From: Taibaiella sp.
GTDB lineage: Bacteria > Bacteroidota > Bacteroidia > Chitinophagales > Chitinophagaceae
Direction: 5' to 3'
Length of the DNA: 64,000 nt
Assembly (NCBI GenBank): GCA_021740995.1
Contig: JAIOYR010000009.1
Span: 1-64,000, forward strand
The notes below the pieces were generated by a model that worked only from the letters and a program-made list of their open reading frames with translations, did not search any database and was not told the origin of the DNA. Of the stretch, positions 28,313 to 36,708 are shown piece after piece (the first letter of the stretch is position 1; each line of letters begins with the position of its first letter). The translations under genes and the position numbers were made by a program.

Positions 28313-28558
28313 TTAATCTGCCCTGCAATTATTGGACGAATCTGGCAGGCAGGGTTTTACTGGTTTGCCTGTTGTTCGGCAATAGAATGTGAGCACATAA
28401 ACACCATCGTCGGTTGGCATATGCGTCATCAGACTTTTGTTGAACGCAAGTTTATAAAGCATTCCATTGCAGTCCCCCTTTTCAAAATAGGTATAGTGGT
28501 CGAATCTTCTATTGTTATCGTATCCTATCTCGGATAGCTTACATCCGTAAAATCCACA
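28313..28558 (-). pseudogene. Possible remnant of a small protein gene
   Basis: In the 402-base gap between yqeY and cvpA one minus-strand frame stays open for 81 codons with protein-like composition (GYDNNRRFDHYTYF, then YKLAFNKSLMTHMPTDDGVY, ending in a Cys-containing tail). It begins after a TGA at 28559-28561 and has no ATG until the middle. It may be a 5'-truncated or frameshifted gene, or chance. I do not recognise a family. Confidence 0.3.
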
Positions 28559-28698
28559 TCACAGAAATAAGCATCCTACTCAAATATTCTGCACGAAACT
28601 ACAATTCCCGTAAGCGGCAGCGATACGGGAATTGAAAAAATAGTATCACGGTCTTGCGCAGCGTACAATTGTAGCTAGAACAAATGCTACGACAAAAA

Positions 28699-29148
28699 TT
28701 ATGCGAGCAATTGTTTTACCATCTCTGATATTGCCTTACCATCTGTCTTGCCTGCCAGTTGTTTGCTGGCCACACCCATCACCTTGCCCATATCGGCAGG
28801 CGATGCCGCACCTACCTGTGCTATGATAGCCTGTAGAGCTGTTTTTAGTTCATCTGCGGTCATTTGCTGTGGCAAGAAACGCTCGATAATAGCCAACTCT
28901 TCACGCTCTTTTGCTGCCAGATCCTCCCGGTTTTGTTTTTCGAAAATATCCAGAGAGTCGCGGCGTTGCTTGGCCAGTTTCTGCAGCATTTTCAGTTCTG
29001 TAGCCTCACTTATTTCGCCACCTGCGCCTTCGGCCGTTTTCTCTATTATTATAGCCGCCTTTATTGCACGCAGTGTACGCAATCCTGCCTCATCCTTGGC
29101 GCGCATTGCGTTTTTCAGTTCGTCCATTACTTTGAGTTCCAGAGACAT
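28699..29148 (-). CDS. yqeY: GatB/YqeY domain-containing protein
   Basis: A 149-residue stand-alone YqeY domain: LELKVMDELKNAMRAKDEAGLRTLRAI at the N terminus (in parts) and IERFLPQQMTADEL in the middle, ending with the helical tail domain (MGKVMGVASKQLAGKTDGKAIS). It is related to the tRNA-binding tail of GatB amidotransferase, but its own function is not settled. Length is normal for the family. Confidence 0.92.
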   Translation of the reverse strand: MSLELKVMDELKNAMRAKDEAGLRTLRAIKAAIIIEKTAEGAGGEISEATELKMLQKLAKQRRDSLDIFEKQNREDLAAKEREELAIIERFLPQQMTADELKTALQAIIAQVGAASPADMGKVMGVASKQLAGKTDGKAISEMVKQLLA

Positions 29149-29181
29149 ATTATTGAGTTGATTTTTGGAGTTTGGAATTTT

Positions 29182-29199
29182 TCCCGATAACTATCGGGA
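29182..29199. repeat. Short palindrome TCCCGATAACTATCGGGA
   Basis: This 18-base near-perfect palindrome lies between gldC and yqeY. It is a variant of the TTCCGATAGCTATCGGAA palindromes found twice at 37825-37842 and 37958-37975, so one dispersed intergenic repeat family is present at least three times in the window. Confidence 0.6.
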
Positions 29200-29206
29200 T
29201 GGATTT

Positions 29207-29551
29207 TTAAGCCTTCTCAGATTGTTCGAGCGAATCGCTTGCTTTTTTCAGAAAGCTCTTGGCGAACTGTTTCATTTCTTTAGCCAGCTCTTCGTTTTTA
29301 GTTGCTCTTTGGTAGGTGTCAGCCATACCGAAGAGTGTCTGGTAAAAGAAGTCATTCATTTCGTCTACCATCATTTTGCTTGTCCATAGGTCTATACGCA
29401 GTGCCGATTTTTCTTCGCCGTCCCACAGCCCCAGCAGTATTGCTTTGGCTTTTTGCCAGTCTGGTACACCCCCATCCGGTGCCGTCCATTGTATCATTTC
29501 CGGCATTTTATCTTCTGCCAGTTCTACTTGTATGTTAATTGTCGATGTCAT
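29207..29551 (-). CDS. gldC: Gliding motility protein GldC
   Basis: A 114-residue protein matching GldC: INIQVELAEDKMPEMIQW at the start, then APDGG, AKAILLGLWD, LRIDLWTSKM and VDEMNDFFYQTLFGMADTYQ. In Flavobacterium, GldC is associated with gliding motility and is widely kept in non-gliding Bacteroidota. A -7-like TACTTTTG lies just upstream on the minus strand. A decayed second copy occurs at 31096-31331. Confidence 0.9.
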   Translation of the reverse strand: MTSTINIQVELAEDKMPEMIQWTAPDGGVPDWQKAKAILLGLWDGEEKSALRIDLWTSKMMVDEMNDFFYQTLFGMADTYQRATKNEELAKEMKQFAKSFLKKASDSLEQSEKA

Positions 29552-29693
29552 ATTATTGGTATGAATAGCTGCAAAAGTACACCTAATTTGGAAACAGGCA
29601 GAAACCGAAGCTATTCAATCGGACAATCTCCGTTTTTCACAAAGTTCAATATTCGGTGTTGTTCAAAATAGAACTATCAGAAAAGGTTATTTT

Positions 29694-29724
29694 TTTGATA
29701 ATATTGAAAATCTTTTCTAACTTG
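29694..29724 (+). promoter_or_regulatory. Promoter of the Omp28-like gene
   Basis: TTTG (29694-29697), 20-base spacer, TAACTTG (29718-29724), one base short of the -7 consensus. The start point would be near 29730, about 25 bases before the ATG at 29755, in a strongly AT-rich stretch. Confidence 0.5.
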
Positions 29725-29754
29725 CAATAACTATTATAATTTTTACCTAAAAAA

Positions 29755-30891
29755 ATGAAAAAAATGAAAATAAAATCTATTCTGTTATTTGGTTCCGCTT
29801 TGATGATTGCGGGCAGTTCTTTTGCTCAGAGCAATGTTACTACCGGTGGTATGAAATACACTTTGCTTGAAGAAGGTACGGGTACGTGGTGCGGTTATTG
29901 CCCTGATGGTTCACAGCGTATTCAGCAGGACGTTGAGCCTTCATTTCCAAGATGTATAGCAGTAGCATTTCATAATGGCGACGCCATGGAGCTCTCAGGT
30001 GATCCTTTTAATAATGCTTATATCACCGGTTTTCCTCAAGGTACAGTAGATAGGGTTCCTTACAGCGGCAACATTGGTATAGGTCGTGGATCGTGGTCGG
30101 CAGCGGTAGGTGCAAGAGACGGAGCAACGCCAAAGTTTGATGTAAAAATGATATCAACTTTTGACAGTGTAACCAGAGTTGTTTCTATTACAGTACGTGG
30201 CAAAGCGCTCGTTGCCGCTACAGGAAAATACCGAATCAATGCGTATATTATAGAGGATAGCATTTCAAGTGCTGCTCCTAACGCACAGGGTAGCTATATG
30301 AATACTACTGCCGGTTCCTGGTACATGGGTTATGGCAGCCCTATCACACCTGCCTCACGTTATGCACACATGGGTGTTGTAAGAAAAGTTTTGGCAACAG
30401 GTGATAACATTTATGGTGATACCGCATTTACAAATCCAGCTATAGGCGATTCTGTTTCCAAAACATACAGTTATACTATTCCTGCTACTAGCCCATTTAA
30501 ATACGTGAAAGTTGTAGGCCTAGTTCAGAAATATGGTTCAACCACGAACGACAGGGAAATCGAAAATTCCGTAAAGGCTCGCGTTCGCCTTATGTGGAAA
30601 GTTTTGCCAACAACAAATGTTGCTCAAATTGCTCCAATGCAAGAAATCGAAATTTTCCCTAACCCTGCGTCAAACAATCTTAGGGTTGAAGGACAACTTT
30701 CTGCTTCTGTTGCTACCCGCATTACAATCACAAACATGGTTGGTCAGGTAGTATCTACACAGGAGTTCGCTGCAGGCGGTACACAGTTTTCAGAGAATAT
30801 CTCATTGAGTAATTTCACAAGCGGCGTTTACTTTATGAACATCGCCAATAATGGAATAAGTGTTACTAAACAATTCTCAGTAGTTAAATAA
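29755..30891 (+). CDS. Omp28-like thioredoxin-fold secreted protein with T9SS C-terminal sorting domain
   Basis: A 378-residue protein. Signal peptide to about residue 25 (SSFAQ). An Omp28-type thioredoxin-like domain with a redox motif GTWCGYCPDG (C46 and C49) follows; then come beta-rich domains. Residues about 300-378 are a type A T9SS sorting domain: IEIFPNPASNNLRVEG, ITNMVGQVV and a final GVYFMNI-type strand with VTKQFSVV. It should be exported through the outer membrane by the type IX system and anchored or released after cleavage. Its promoter and terminator make it monocistronic. It is bracketed by gldC and its pseudogene copy. Confidence 0.88.
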   Translation: MKKMKIKSILLFGSALMIAGSSFAQSNVTTGGMKYTLLEEGTGTWCGYCPDGSQRIQQDVEPSFPRCIAVAFHNGDAMELSGDPFNNAYITGFPQGTVDRVPYSGNIGIGRGSWSAAVGARDGATPKFDVKMISTFDSVTRVVSITVRGKALVAATGKYRINAYIIEDSISSAAPNAQGSYMNTTAGSWYMGYGSPITPASRYAHMGVVRKVLATGDNIYGDTAFTNPAIGDSVSKTYSYTIPATSPFKYVKVVGLVQKYGSTTNDREIENSVKARVRLMWKVLPTTNVAQIAPMQEIEIFPNPASNNLRVEGQLSASVATRITITNMVGQVVSTQEFAAGGTQFSENISLSNFTSGVYFMNIANNGISVTKQFSVVK

Positions 30892-30910
30892 TTTTTCTAC
30901 AATTTTTCTT

Positions 30911-30944
30911 AAAAAAGAAGCTCATTCCGGGCTTCTTTTTTTTT
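30911..30944 (+). terminator. Intrinsic terminator of the Omp28-like gene
   Basis: Stem AAGAAGC (30915-30921) / GCTTCTT (30931-30937), extended by A:T pairs on both sides, 9-base loop, then a run of T to 30944. Confidence 0.85.
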
Positions 30945-31095
30945 GCATGGATTTCAAGTATATTTTCCCTTATTGTACCTTTTATTACTTTGTTATCGTG
31001 CCTTTGCAGATGAGTGAAGATGCCAACTTCACATAGTGACATTATGTTTCTTTTACAATACATTTTTCATAATTATCAGTTGTTTTTGATAAACA

Positions 31096-31331
31096 ATAAG
31101 CCATACCAAAGAGTGTCTGATAAAAGAAGTCATTCATTTCGTCTACCGTCGTTTTGCTGACCCAGACGCCCGGGCATAATACCGATTCCACTACGCCCTC
31201 CCTTAGATTCAGGAGTATTGCTTTCGCTTATATATCCAGTCCGGCACACAGCTATCAGGCACCATCCATTGTGTCACTTAAGGCACTACTCTTCCGCCAG
31301 TTCTACTTGTATGCTTACTGACAATTTCATA
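31096..31331 (-). pseudogene. Decayed duplicate of gldC
   Basis: The minus strand from the ATG at 31331 begins M-K-L-S-V-S-I-Q-V-E-L-A-E-E and then hits a TAG. It ends with TVDEMNDFFYQTLFGMA, nearly identical to intact GldC. Nucleotide similarity to 29322-29551 is obvious, with stops and indels between. It extends upstream of the start to about 31372, matching the 5' flank of the real gene. The rest of the gap 30945-31590 holds no gene. Confidence 0.9.
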
Positions 31332-31590
31332 TAACTGGTATGAACAGCCATATATGAACCCCTAATTTAGAAAAGTAATAGCCGACAAATTTGCCGGCTG
31401 TAAGTAAATAAACTACAAGGTGTTTTCTGAAAAATGCAGATACAAAGATGGAAATACACTGGATTCGCCACAAAGGGTATAGAATCGAAGGGGTGCGGCA
31501 CAGAATACACAAACATCACTAAATGGTTAATTTGTAAAACCAGGTTGCAATATTAATTTGGAACCACCGTAAAAAAAGTCGGGCTAACTG

Positions 31591-31986
31591 CTACTCCCTG
31601 TTCAAACGTATTTCCTGCAAAAGATACATGTTATCTTTTAGCTTCATGAGTATGTATACGTTGTACTTGTTGCCGCCAGGGGTGATAAGGCTTCCAATGA
31701 TAAACTTAGAAGAATTGTTGGGAGAGCCATTATCCATGATAAGAAAATCTTTTGGAATGTTTTTATCAAAGAAATCTTTAAGCACCACCTCTGCCTGATT
31801 GCGACTGTATATAGTTTGCGTGTTGTTTATGGTCACAGGGACAATGTTGTCGAAAAATTTCGACATATCCTCAATACGGTTATTTTTAATAGCATTCACA
31901 ACTTCCTCCATCGGCTGGCGGGCTGTTTGTGCATTAACCGTAAAAAGTGAAAATATACAACTAACTAATAGAATAAAATTTTTCAT
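31591..31986 (-). CDS. DUF4783-family secreted protein
   Basis: A 131-residue protein with signal peptide (residues 1-19, ending VNAQ) and an NTF2-like body. VVNAIKNNRIEDMSKFFDN, VTINNTQTIYSRNQAEVVLKDFF (in parts) and a C-terminal YILMKLKDNMYLLQEIRLNR are typical of the DUF4783 family of Bacteroidota. The role is unknown, probably a periplasmic ligand-binding fold. It is monocistronic. Confidence 0.8.
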   Translation of the reverse strand: MKNFILLVSCIFSLFTVNAQTARQPMEEVVNAIKNNRIEDMSKFFDNIVPVTINNTQTIYSRNQAEVVLKDFFDKNIPKDFLIMDNGSPNNSSKFIIGSLITPGGNKYNVYILMKLKDNMYLLQEIRLNRE

Positions 31987-32192
31987 GTCAAAATTAAATG
32001 AACAAACGCACTTTTCAATTATACCTCAACACTCATACAGCAAAAATTGAGCCAAAAATTGCCAATTGTTAAATTTCACTAAAAAAATAACAGTTTATAT
32101 CATAAAACAGTACTGACTACCACAGTAAAGGGTATCAAATATACGTAAATTTCAAACACAAACCGTTTTGTGAAATATTATCCAAACAAAAA

Positions 32193-32227
32193 AACGCAGC
32201 ACAAATATACAATATTGGTGCTGCGTT
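32193..32227 (-). terminator. Intrinsic terminator for the small 62-residue gene
   Basis: A perfect 10-bp stem AACGCAGCAC (32193-32202) / GTGCTGCGTT (32218-32227) with further A:T pairing inside. In the minus-strand transcript it is followed by a U-rich run. It lies 61 bases past the stop of the gene at 32289-32477 and supports that gene being expressed. Confidence 0.8.
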
Positions 32228-32288
32228 GCTCTGTCTTATATTATCCAACCACACATACCCCACATCACAAATTTTATCCGGCAAATTA

Positions 32289-32477
32289 TCAGGCTGTCAA
32301 CTTATATGCCCGTGCATCCAACTGCATAAGCGTATTTTGTATATGCCTTTTTACTAGTCTGCTATGAGAAATAGCGAATGTTGCACTTAACAAGGTTTTA
32401 AGGTCTGCACTAAGCGGACTTTCGAGAATTTTTAATGCTTTGTTTTTGCTGAAATAAATTACGGCTCTCTTCTTCAT
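32289..32477 (-). CDS. Small basic protein of unknown function
   Basis: Sixty-two residues starting MKKRAVIYFSKNKALKIL, with a helical middle (ADLKTLLSATFAISHSRLV) and no membrane segment. No family recognised. The main support is the ATG start and a strong intrinsic terminator just downstream on the same strand. The 210 bases upstream (32478-32687) show no other feature. Confidence 0.5.
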   Translation of the reverse strand: MKKRAVIYFSKNKALKILESPLSADLKTLLSATFAISHSRLVKRHIQNTLMQLDARAYKLTA

Positions 32478-32687
32478 ATCTATAGGTTTTGATAGTCTTA
32501 GTACAAATCCTGTGCCAAAACATTGGCTTTCCCAAAAGTTTAAGATTCATTAACATTCCAGACTATTGATGATGGATACATCGCTACGGGGACTCAATTT
32601 TTTAAACCATTCTATGTGAATATTGGCACACAACTCTGGCATGCATTATTATCTATAATGCACTTGGGGAATAGAAAGAAATAAGTA

Positions 32688-33098
32688 TTAATCAATTACA
32701 GCAATACACTTGAGCTCTATGGCTATTGCGGTAGGCAGCGAGTCTATGCCCACTGTGGTGCGGCACGGCTGATTATCTTTGAAGTACTCTGCATAGATTT
32801 TATTGTAAATCTGAAAATCACGCTTCATATCTACAAGAAATACGGTTACATCTACCAGTTTGTCCCAGCTACTGCCACTTTCTTCCAGTATTACCCGCAC
32901 ATTGTCGAACACGCTACGGCACTGTGCAGCAAAGTCGAAATCAGCGTGATTGCCGTGCTTATCTGTCACAAGACCCGGTATTTCGTCTGTACCTGCTTTG
33001 CGCGGCCCTACACCCGATAAAAACAACAGATTGCCCACCCTTCTGGAGTGCGGATATAGTCCCACCGGCTTTGGTGCTTTGTCTGTAGAAAATGACAT
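32688..33098 (-). CDS. RidA/YjgF-family protein
   Basis: A 136-residue RidA-superfamily protein with an SGVGPRKAGTDEIPG stretch, CRSVFDNVRVILEESGSSWD in the helical core, VDVTVFLVDM and a C-terminal CRTTVGIDSLPTAIAIEL. The Arg in CRTTV is the catalytic residue of imine deaminases. It may remove reactive enamines; the long GPRK loop is closer to the 2-aminomuconate-deaminase-like branch than to E. coli RidA. It is transcribed with the EGF-like lipoprotein gene 6 bases upstream. Confidence 0.88.
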   Translation of the reverse strand: MSFSTDKAPKPVGLYPHSRRVGNLLFLSGVGPRKAGTDEIPGLVTDKHGNHADFDFAAQCRSVFDNVRVILEESGSSWDKLVDVTVFLVDMKRDFQIYNKIYAEYFKDNQPCRTTVGIDSLPTAIAIELKCIAVID

Positions 33099-33104
33099 GA
33101 TAAT

Positions 33105-33635
33105 TTACTGTCTTTTGTAGCTATTAAATGTTTTAGTGCTTATACCCCCGCCAGTGTAGGTCTCCCGAAGTGTCATAGAGGCAGAAGTGGTGCTTATAGT
33201 GCCGCTGCCGCTATAGGCTATAGAAGCCTTGGTAGTAGGTATGATGTTAAAGCTGGAACCGCCTGAGGAATTATTTGATAGCTCCACAGGCAGCTTTACT
33301 ACAGTGAGCCCTGCGGTATCTATCCATAATACTTCCATAGAGCTGTAGTTGGTGGTATCATCAGTCGCCACAAATATCAGCATATTGGTGGTATCAGATG
33401 CAGGGTCGTCGGGCGGGGTGCCTACATATGTATTGGCATACATCTTTCTGTATATGATTTCACAATTTGCCCCTTCTATGCCCTGTATGCACTTGCAAAT
33501 TCCCCCCATACAAGTGCCTTTGTTGAGGCAGGTAACTGCACCACATTCGTTTTTGGCGCAGGAGCTATACAGTACCGCACAAAAAATACTAAGTGTAACT
33601 ATTGCGCCCAGCGCTATTTGCTTTATTGGTTTCAT
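33105..33635 (-). CDS. Lipoprotein with a single EGF-like domain
   Basis: About 176 residues from ATG 33635. The signal peptide ends in YSS then Cys26. Six Cys in the next 35 residues (C-x4-C-x5-C-x4-C-x-C-x8-C order, with CLNKGTCMGGICKC) form an EGF-like fold. A Ser/Thr-rich beta domain of about 110 residues follows. It is an exposed lipoprotein of unknown partner. An in-frame start 42 bases upstream would place extra residues before the signal peptide and is rejected. Confidence 0.75.
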   Translation of the reverse strand: MKPIKQIALGAIVTLSIFCAVLYSSCAKNECGAVTCLNKGTCMGGICKCIQGIEGANCEIIYRKMYANTYVGTPPDDPASDTTNMLIFVATDDTTNYSSMEVLWIDTAGLTVVKLPVELSNNSSGGSSFNIIPTTKASIAYSGSGTISTTSASMTLRETYTGGGISTKTFNSYKRQ

Positions 33636-33840
33636 AGCTATTAATGTAAATGCCATGCCAAAGATACGTAATACCATCTAACTGCAAAGGCATTGCCGGA
33701 GCGGATGCAGAAAAGAACGTTTATGGGATATTTTAGCTTATTTGACGGTTGTTGGTCATAACCGGTGTGGGTGGTGACCGACGAACCAATTAAACTAATC
33801 CGGAATTTTACCGACATTTAGCTTCTAAATTTCAGAATTA

Positions 33841-34941
33841 ATGTCTGCAAAAATGACTGTATACCTCATTACTCTTTCCATCCTGTCTGCTGTAAATGTT
33901 TCCTGCAACGGACAACATACCGCTAAATCTGAAAACAGTACAGTGCGATCGGCCGCTGTATCTGCAGACACTGTTAGTGAACTTGGACGTAATCTGTGGT
34001 ATGTATATCAGGACAAGAAAAACAACTATTGGTTTGGGAGTAATGGTGAAGGAATCTACCGTTATGATGGAAAAACTATACTGAATTACACCACAAAACA
34101 CGGATTGAGCAATGACAGTATCCGACAAATTGTGGAAGATGAATACGGGAATATGTACTTCTCCACCTTGGGTGGCATCAATAAGTTTGACGGTGAAAAA
34201 TTTGTATGCCTGCAGGCGATAAAAAGTAAGGAATGGAAACTAATGAAAAATGATCTGTGGTTTTATATGCTGGGCAAAAGGAACGAACGCGGACCCTACC
34301 GATATGACGGCAAAACACTATACAACCTGGAGTTTCCCAAACATTTCCTTCATAATGAATTTCATGCCCAGGGCATCAGTCCGTTTTATAGCCCCTACGA
34401 AGTTTATACCATCTACAAAGATCGTAAAGGTGCTATGTGGTTTGGCACTTCTGTTTTTGGTGCCTGCCGGTTTGACGGGCAATCTGTAAAGTGGATGTAC
34501 GAAAGGGATTTGACAATTACCCCAAATGGCGGCAGTTTTGGGATACGGTCTGTTTATGAAGATAAAGCAGGTGGATTTTGGATTTGCAATACCAGGCATC
34601 GGTACATCATAGATACTGAAGCAACATCAAAAAGTGATAGGTTGCAGTACCAAAAAGTAAACGGCATTGGCAATGCACAAATCTTTGATGGCGATGAGTA
34701 CATCTACTACTCCCATATTGTAGAAGACAGGGAGGGTAATATATGGCTGACAACCTGGTCTCAGGGTGTATACAAGTATGACGGGAAAAACATTACACAT
34801 TATGCTGTCAGAGATGGCCTAAAAGATGTCAACCTGGTTTCGATGTACAAAGACAATAGTGGCAACCTGTGGTTGGGCACACCAGAAAACGGCGTGTATA
34901 AATTCAACGGGAAGACATTTGAAAGGGTGCGGTTACCGTGA
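33841..34941 (+). CDS. Beta-propeller lipoprotein with two-component-regulator-type repeats
   Basis: A 366-residue lipoprotein (VNVS then Cys22). It has about six Reg_prop repeats of the form 'D.....WFGS.G.GIYRYDGKT', for example around residues 60-82, 190-215 and 330-355. In hybrid kinases these propellers are periplasmic sensors; here no kinase follows, so it is a free-standing propeller, probably on the periplasmic or outer face. The ligand is unknown. Confidence 0.8.
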   Translation: MSAKMTVYLITLSILSAVNVSCNGQHTAKSENSTVRSAAVSADTVSELGRNLWYVYQDKKNNYWFGSNGEGIYRYDGKTILNYTTKHGLSNDSIRQIVEDEYGNMYFSTLGGINKFDGEKFVCLQAIKSKEWKLMKNDLWFYMLGKRNERGPYRYDGKTLYNLEFPKHFLHNEFHAQGISPFYSPYEVYTIYKDRKGAMWFGTSVFGACRFDGQSVKWMYERDLTITPNGGSFGIRSVYEDKAGGFWICNTRHRYIIDTEATSKSDRLQYQKVNGIGNAQIFDGDEYIYYSHIVEDREGNIWLTTWSQGVYKYDGKNITHYAVRDGLKDVNLVSMYKDNSGNLWLGTPENGVYKFNGKTFERVRLP

Positions 34942-35019
34942 GTTTCGTTTGTTGTTAGCTAGGATAGGTTTCTATATTATCAACTGGGATATCATTTAAG
35001 GTGTAGCTAAAATACACCA

Positions 35020-35730
35020 TTAGTCTTTTCTCCACCATGTTACTTTATCCCAAAATATCGATCCGTTGGCAATAGGCTGTTTGTCAAAAACGAATTTATC
35101 TACCAACTGTTTCTCCTTCGTGTCCATGCGACGAATATGGAGAACAGCCAATTGTAGCTTTTGTTCTGTAGTGTCTTTTGCTTGAACAACAGCGGTTATT
35201 TCATAGGCAAGCTGTTTGCCAAGCATACTTTTTATTATTCCCCCGGATTCAAAACGATTTGTGTATACTGTGTCGCCAATTTTGAAGTAACCAGTAGGTT
35301 TAGGAGGATTGGTTCTCAATCGTTCAGCATGAGCAAAATGGTCGGCAATTTGTTCGTTGAAGTTGATGGGTCGGTTATTGAGTTTTCGATGATAAGAGGT
35401 AAAGATTATGTAGGTCATCTCCTCCGGATGGTAAATTTTGTAGCTGTTGAAATATCGGGAAAGAACAAACTCTCTCCAGAGTTTCCAATTATTGCGAAAT
35501 TGCATGCCTTGAATCATATTGAATTCAGCAACCGCAATTTTTTCGGATTTGTGCGCGAAATATTCTTTGGTAGTATCTAGGAATAGAATGTCAAGACGAT
35601 CCATGCACTCTTCTATATTCGTTGGTATTTTGCTCCAGGCCTCTTTCATTTCCTTCCTGGATGCTGTTTGCCCAAAAGAAGTGAGGCTGGTTAGTGCCAG
35701 TACTAATATAAATGATAAGGCATATTTCAT
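35020..35730 (-). CDS. Secreted DUF6794-like protein
   Basis: A 236-residue protein with signal peptide (residues 1-20, ending SFGQ). Residues 35-125 match what I recall of DUF6794: IPTNIEECMDRLDILF, RNNWKLWREFVLSRYF and YHPEEMTYIIFTSYHR. That segment is usually seen in small cytosolic helical proteins, so its presence behind a signal peptide is a little unusual. The C-terminal half is a beta domain starting FKIGDTVYTNRFESGG. No function can be given. Confidence 0.65.
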   Translation of the reverse strand: MKYALSFILVLALTSLTSFGQTASRKEMKEAWSKIPTNIEECMDRLDILFLDTTKEYFAHKSEKIAVAEFNMIQGMQFRNNWKLWREFVLSRYFNSYKIYHPEEMTYIIFTSYHRKLNNRPINFNEQIADHFAHAERLRTNPPKPTGYFKIGDTVYTNRFESGGIIKSMLGKQLAYEITAVVQAKDTTEQKLQLAVLHIRRMDTKEKQLVDKFVFDKQPIANGSIFWDKVTWWRKD

Positions 35731-35808
35731 GTGTGAGGTATTGGTGGATTGTGAGGGAAAGGTATTGAACTTTTTCGTGGAGAGTATGAGGTCAATATTG
35801 AACTTTTA

Positions 35809-36264
35809 CTAAGTATCATATTCTCCATCCCATGGTTCATGAAAAAAGATAGTGCTGCTTGGTTGCAATTCCAAACCGTCCGAATCTAATGTTGGAATAA
35901 GTCCAAATACGTACCCGTCAATAACCGTTTGAAATGGTTTTATGTAAATATCCTTAAACTCAACCTCCCCTAACTTTGACAACCATTCACTCAACACTAC
36001 TTCATCGGACTCTTCTATTCTGTTTGCAGTGGCCCCAGCAAAAAAGTGCTTGGTAGCAAGATAATTACCCGAAATATCGAAAGTGTGCAACACTATGTAT
36101 TCTAATTTATGCTCTTGCCACCTTGACATGTCGATATCATTATATGGTTCATCGAACACGAATGTGCCATAGCCCCAAAATTGTTTGCTACTATCGCAAA
36201 ATCCAACAAAATGAGTATGATAATCTTCAATTCTCTTGATGGGAATTTTTTCTGGAATACTCAT
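35809..36264 (-). CDS. Hypothetical acidic protein
   Basis: About 151 residues from ATG 36264 (MSIPEKIPIKRIEDYHTHF). It is acidic, with beta-strand-rich composition and no signal or membrane segment. No family recognised. Size and acidity are like immunity or contact-antagonism proteins, but there is no toxin gene beside it, so that is only a thought. It lies divergent from the phage-particle operon. Confidence 0.6.
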   Translation of the reverse strand: MSIPEKIPIKRIEDYHTHFVGFCDSSKQFWGYGTFVFDEPYNDIDMSRWQEHKLEYIVLHTFDISGNYLATKHFFAGATANRIEESDEVVLSEWLSKLGEVEFKDIYIKPFQTVIDGYVFGLIPTLDSDGLELQPSSTIFFHEPWDGEYDT

Positions 36265-36641
36265 TGTACAATTTAACTCAAATATAAGGTTGGACACTGA
36301 AATAATATAAACCCCACATACAAAAACTCCCACCCTATCTGTGACTCTTTGAAGGCGGAACGAAGGGGACTCTATCTTCAGAATAAACCATAATACACCT
36401 ATTGTATAAATCAGTCAGCAGCCCAAACGGCAAAAACACACCCTTATAATCACGCACACCACCCAACAAATCCAATCTAATATGTCCTAAAATCTCCCAA
36501 AAAAACAACAGAAACCGCACTTGGGTGGAGGCGGGGTAAGCTATAATGCGTAAGTGATAGAACATCAAAGAATTAACCCCGAAAAAAAATCTATGATATA
36601 CTCGTAGCTGTATATGATAGTGCGAAAAACGTAGTATCATA

Positions 36642-36682
36642 AAAGTGCAATTTGCCAAAGTGCAAATAGGGTATCACCTTTG
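36642..36682 (+). promoter_or_regulatory. Candidate promoter of the phage-particle operon with a direct repeat
   Basis: TTTG (36651-36654), 20-base spacer, CACCTTTG (36675-36682; one mismatch to TAnnTTTG), 26 bases before the first ATG. The direct repeat AAAGTGCAA (36642-36650 and 36657-36665, 15-base period) straddles the TTTG box, the place for an activator or repressor. The rest of the 444-base gap 36265-36708 holds nothing I can support. Confidence 0.5.
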
Positions 36683-36708
36683 TGTGAGCAAACAAAGAAA
36701 TCCCTATC

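Noticed and set aside
36335-36658. Minus-strand 107-codon frame upstream of the particle operon
   Set aside because: No good start, poor protein-like composition, and it covers the likely promoter region.
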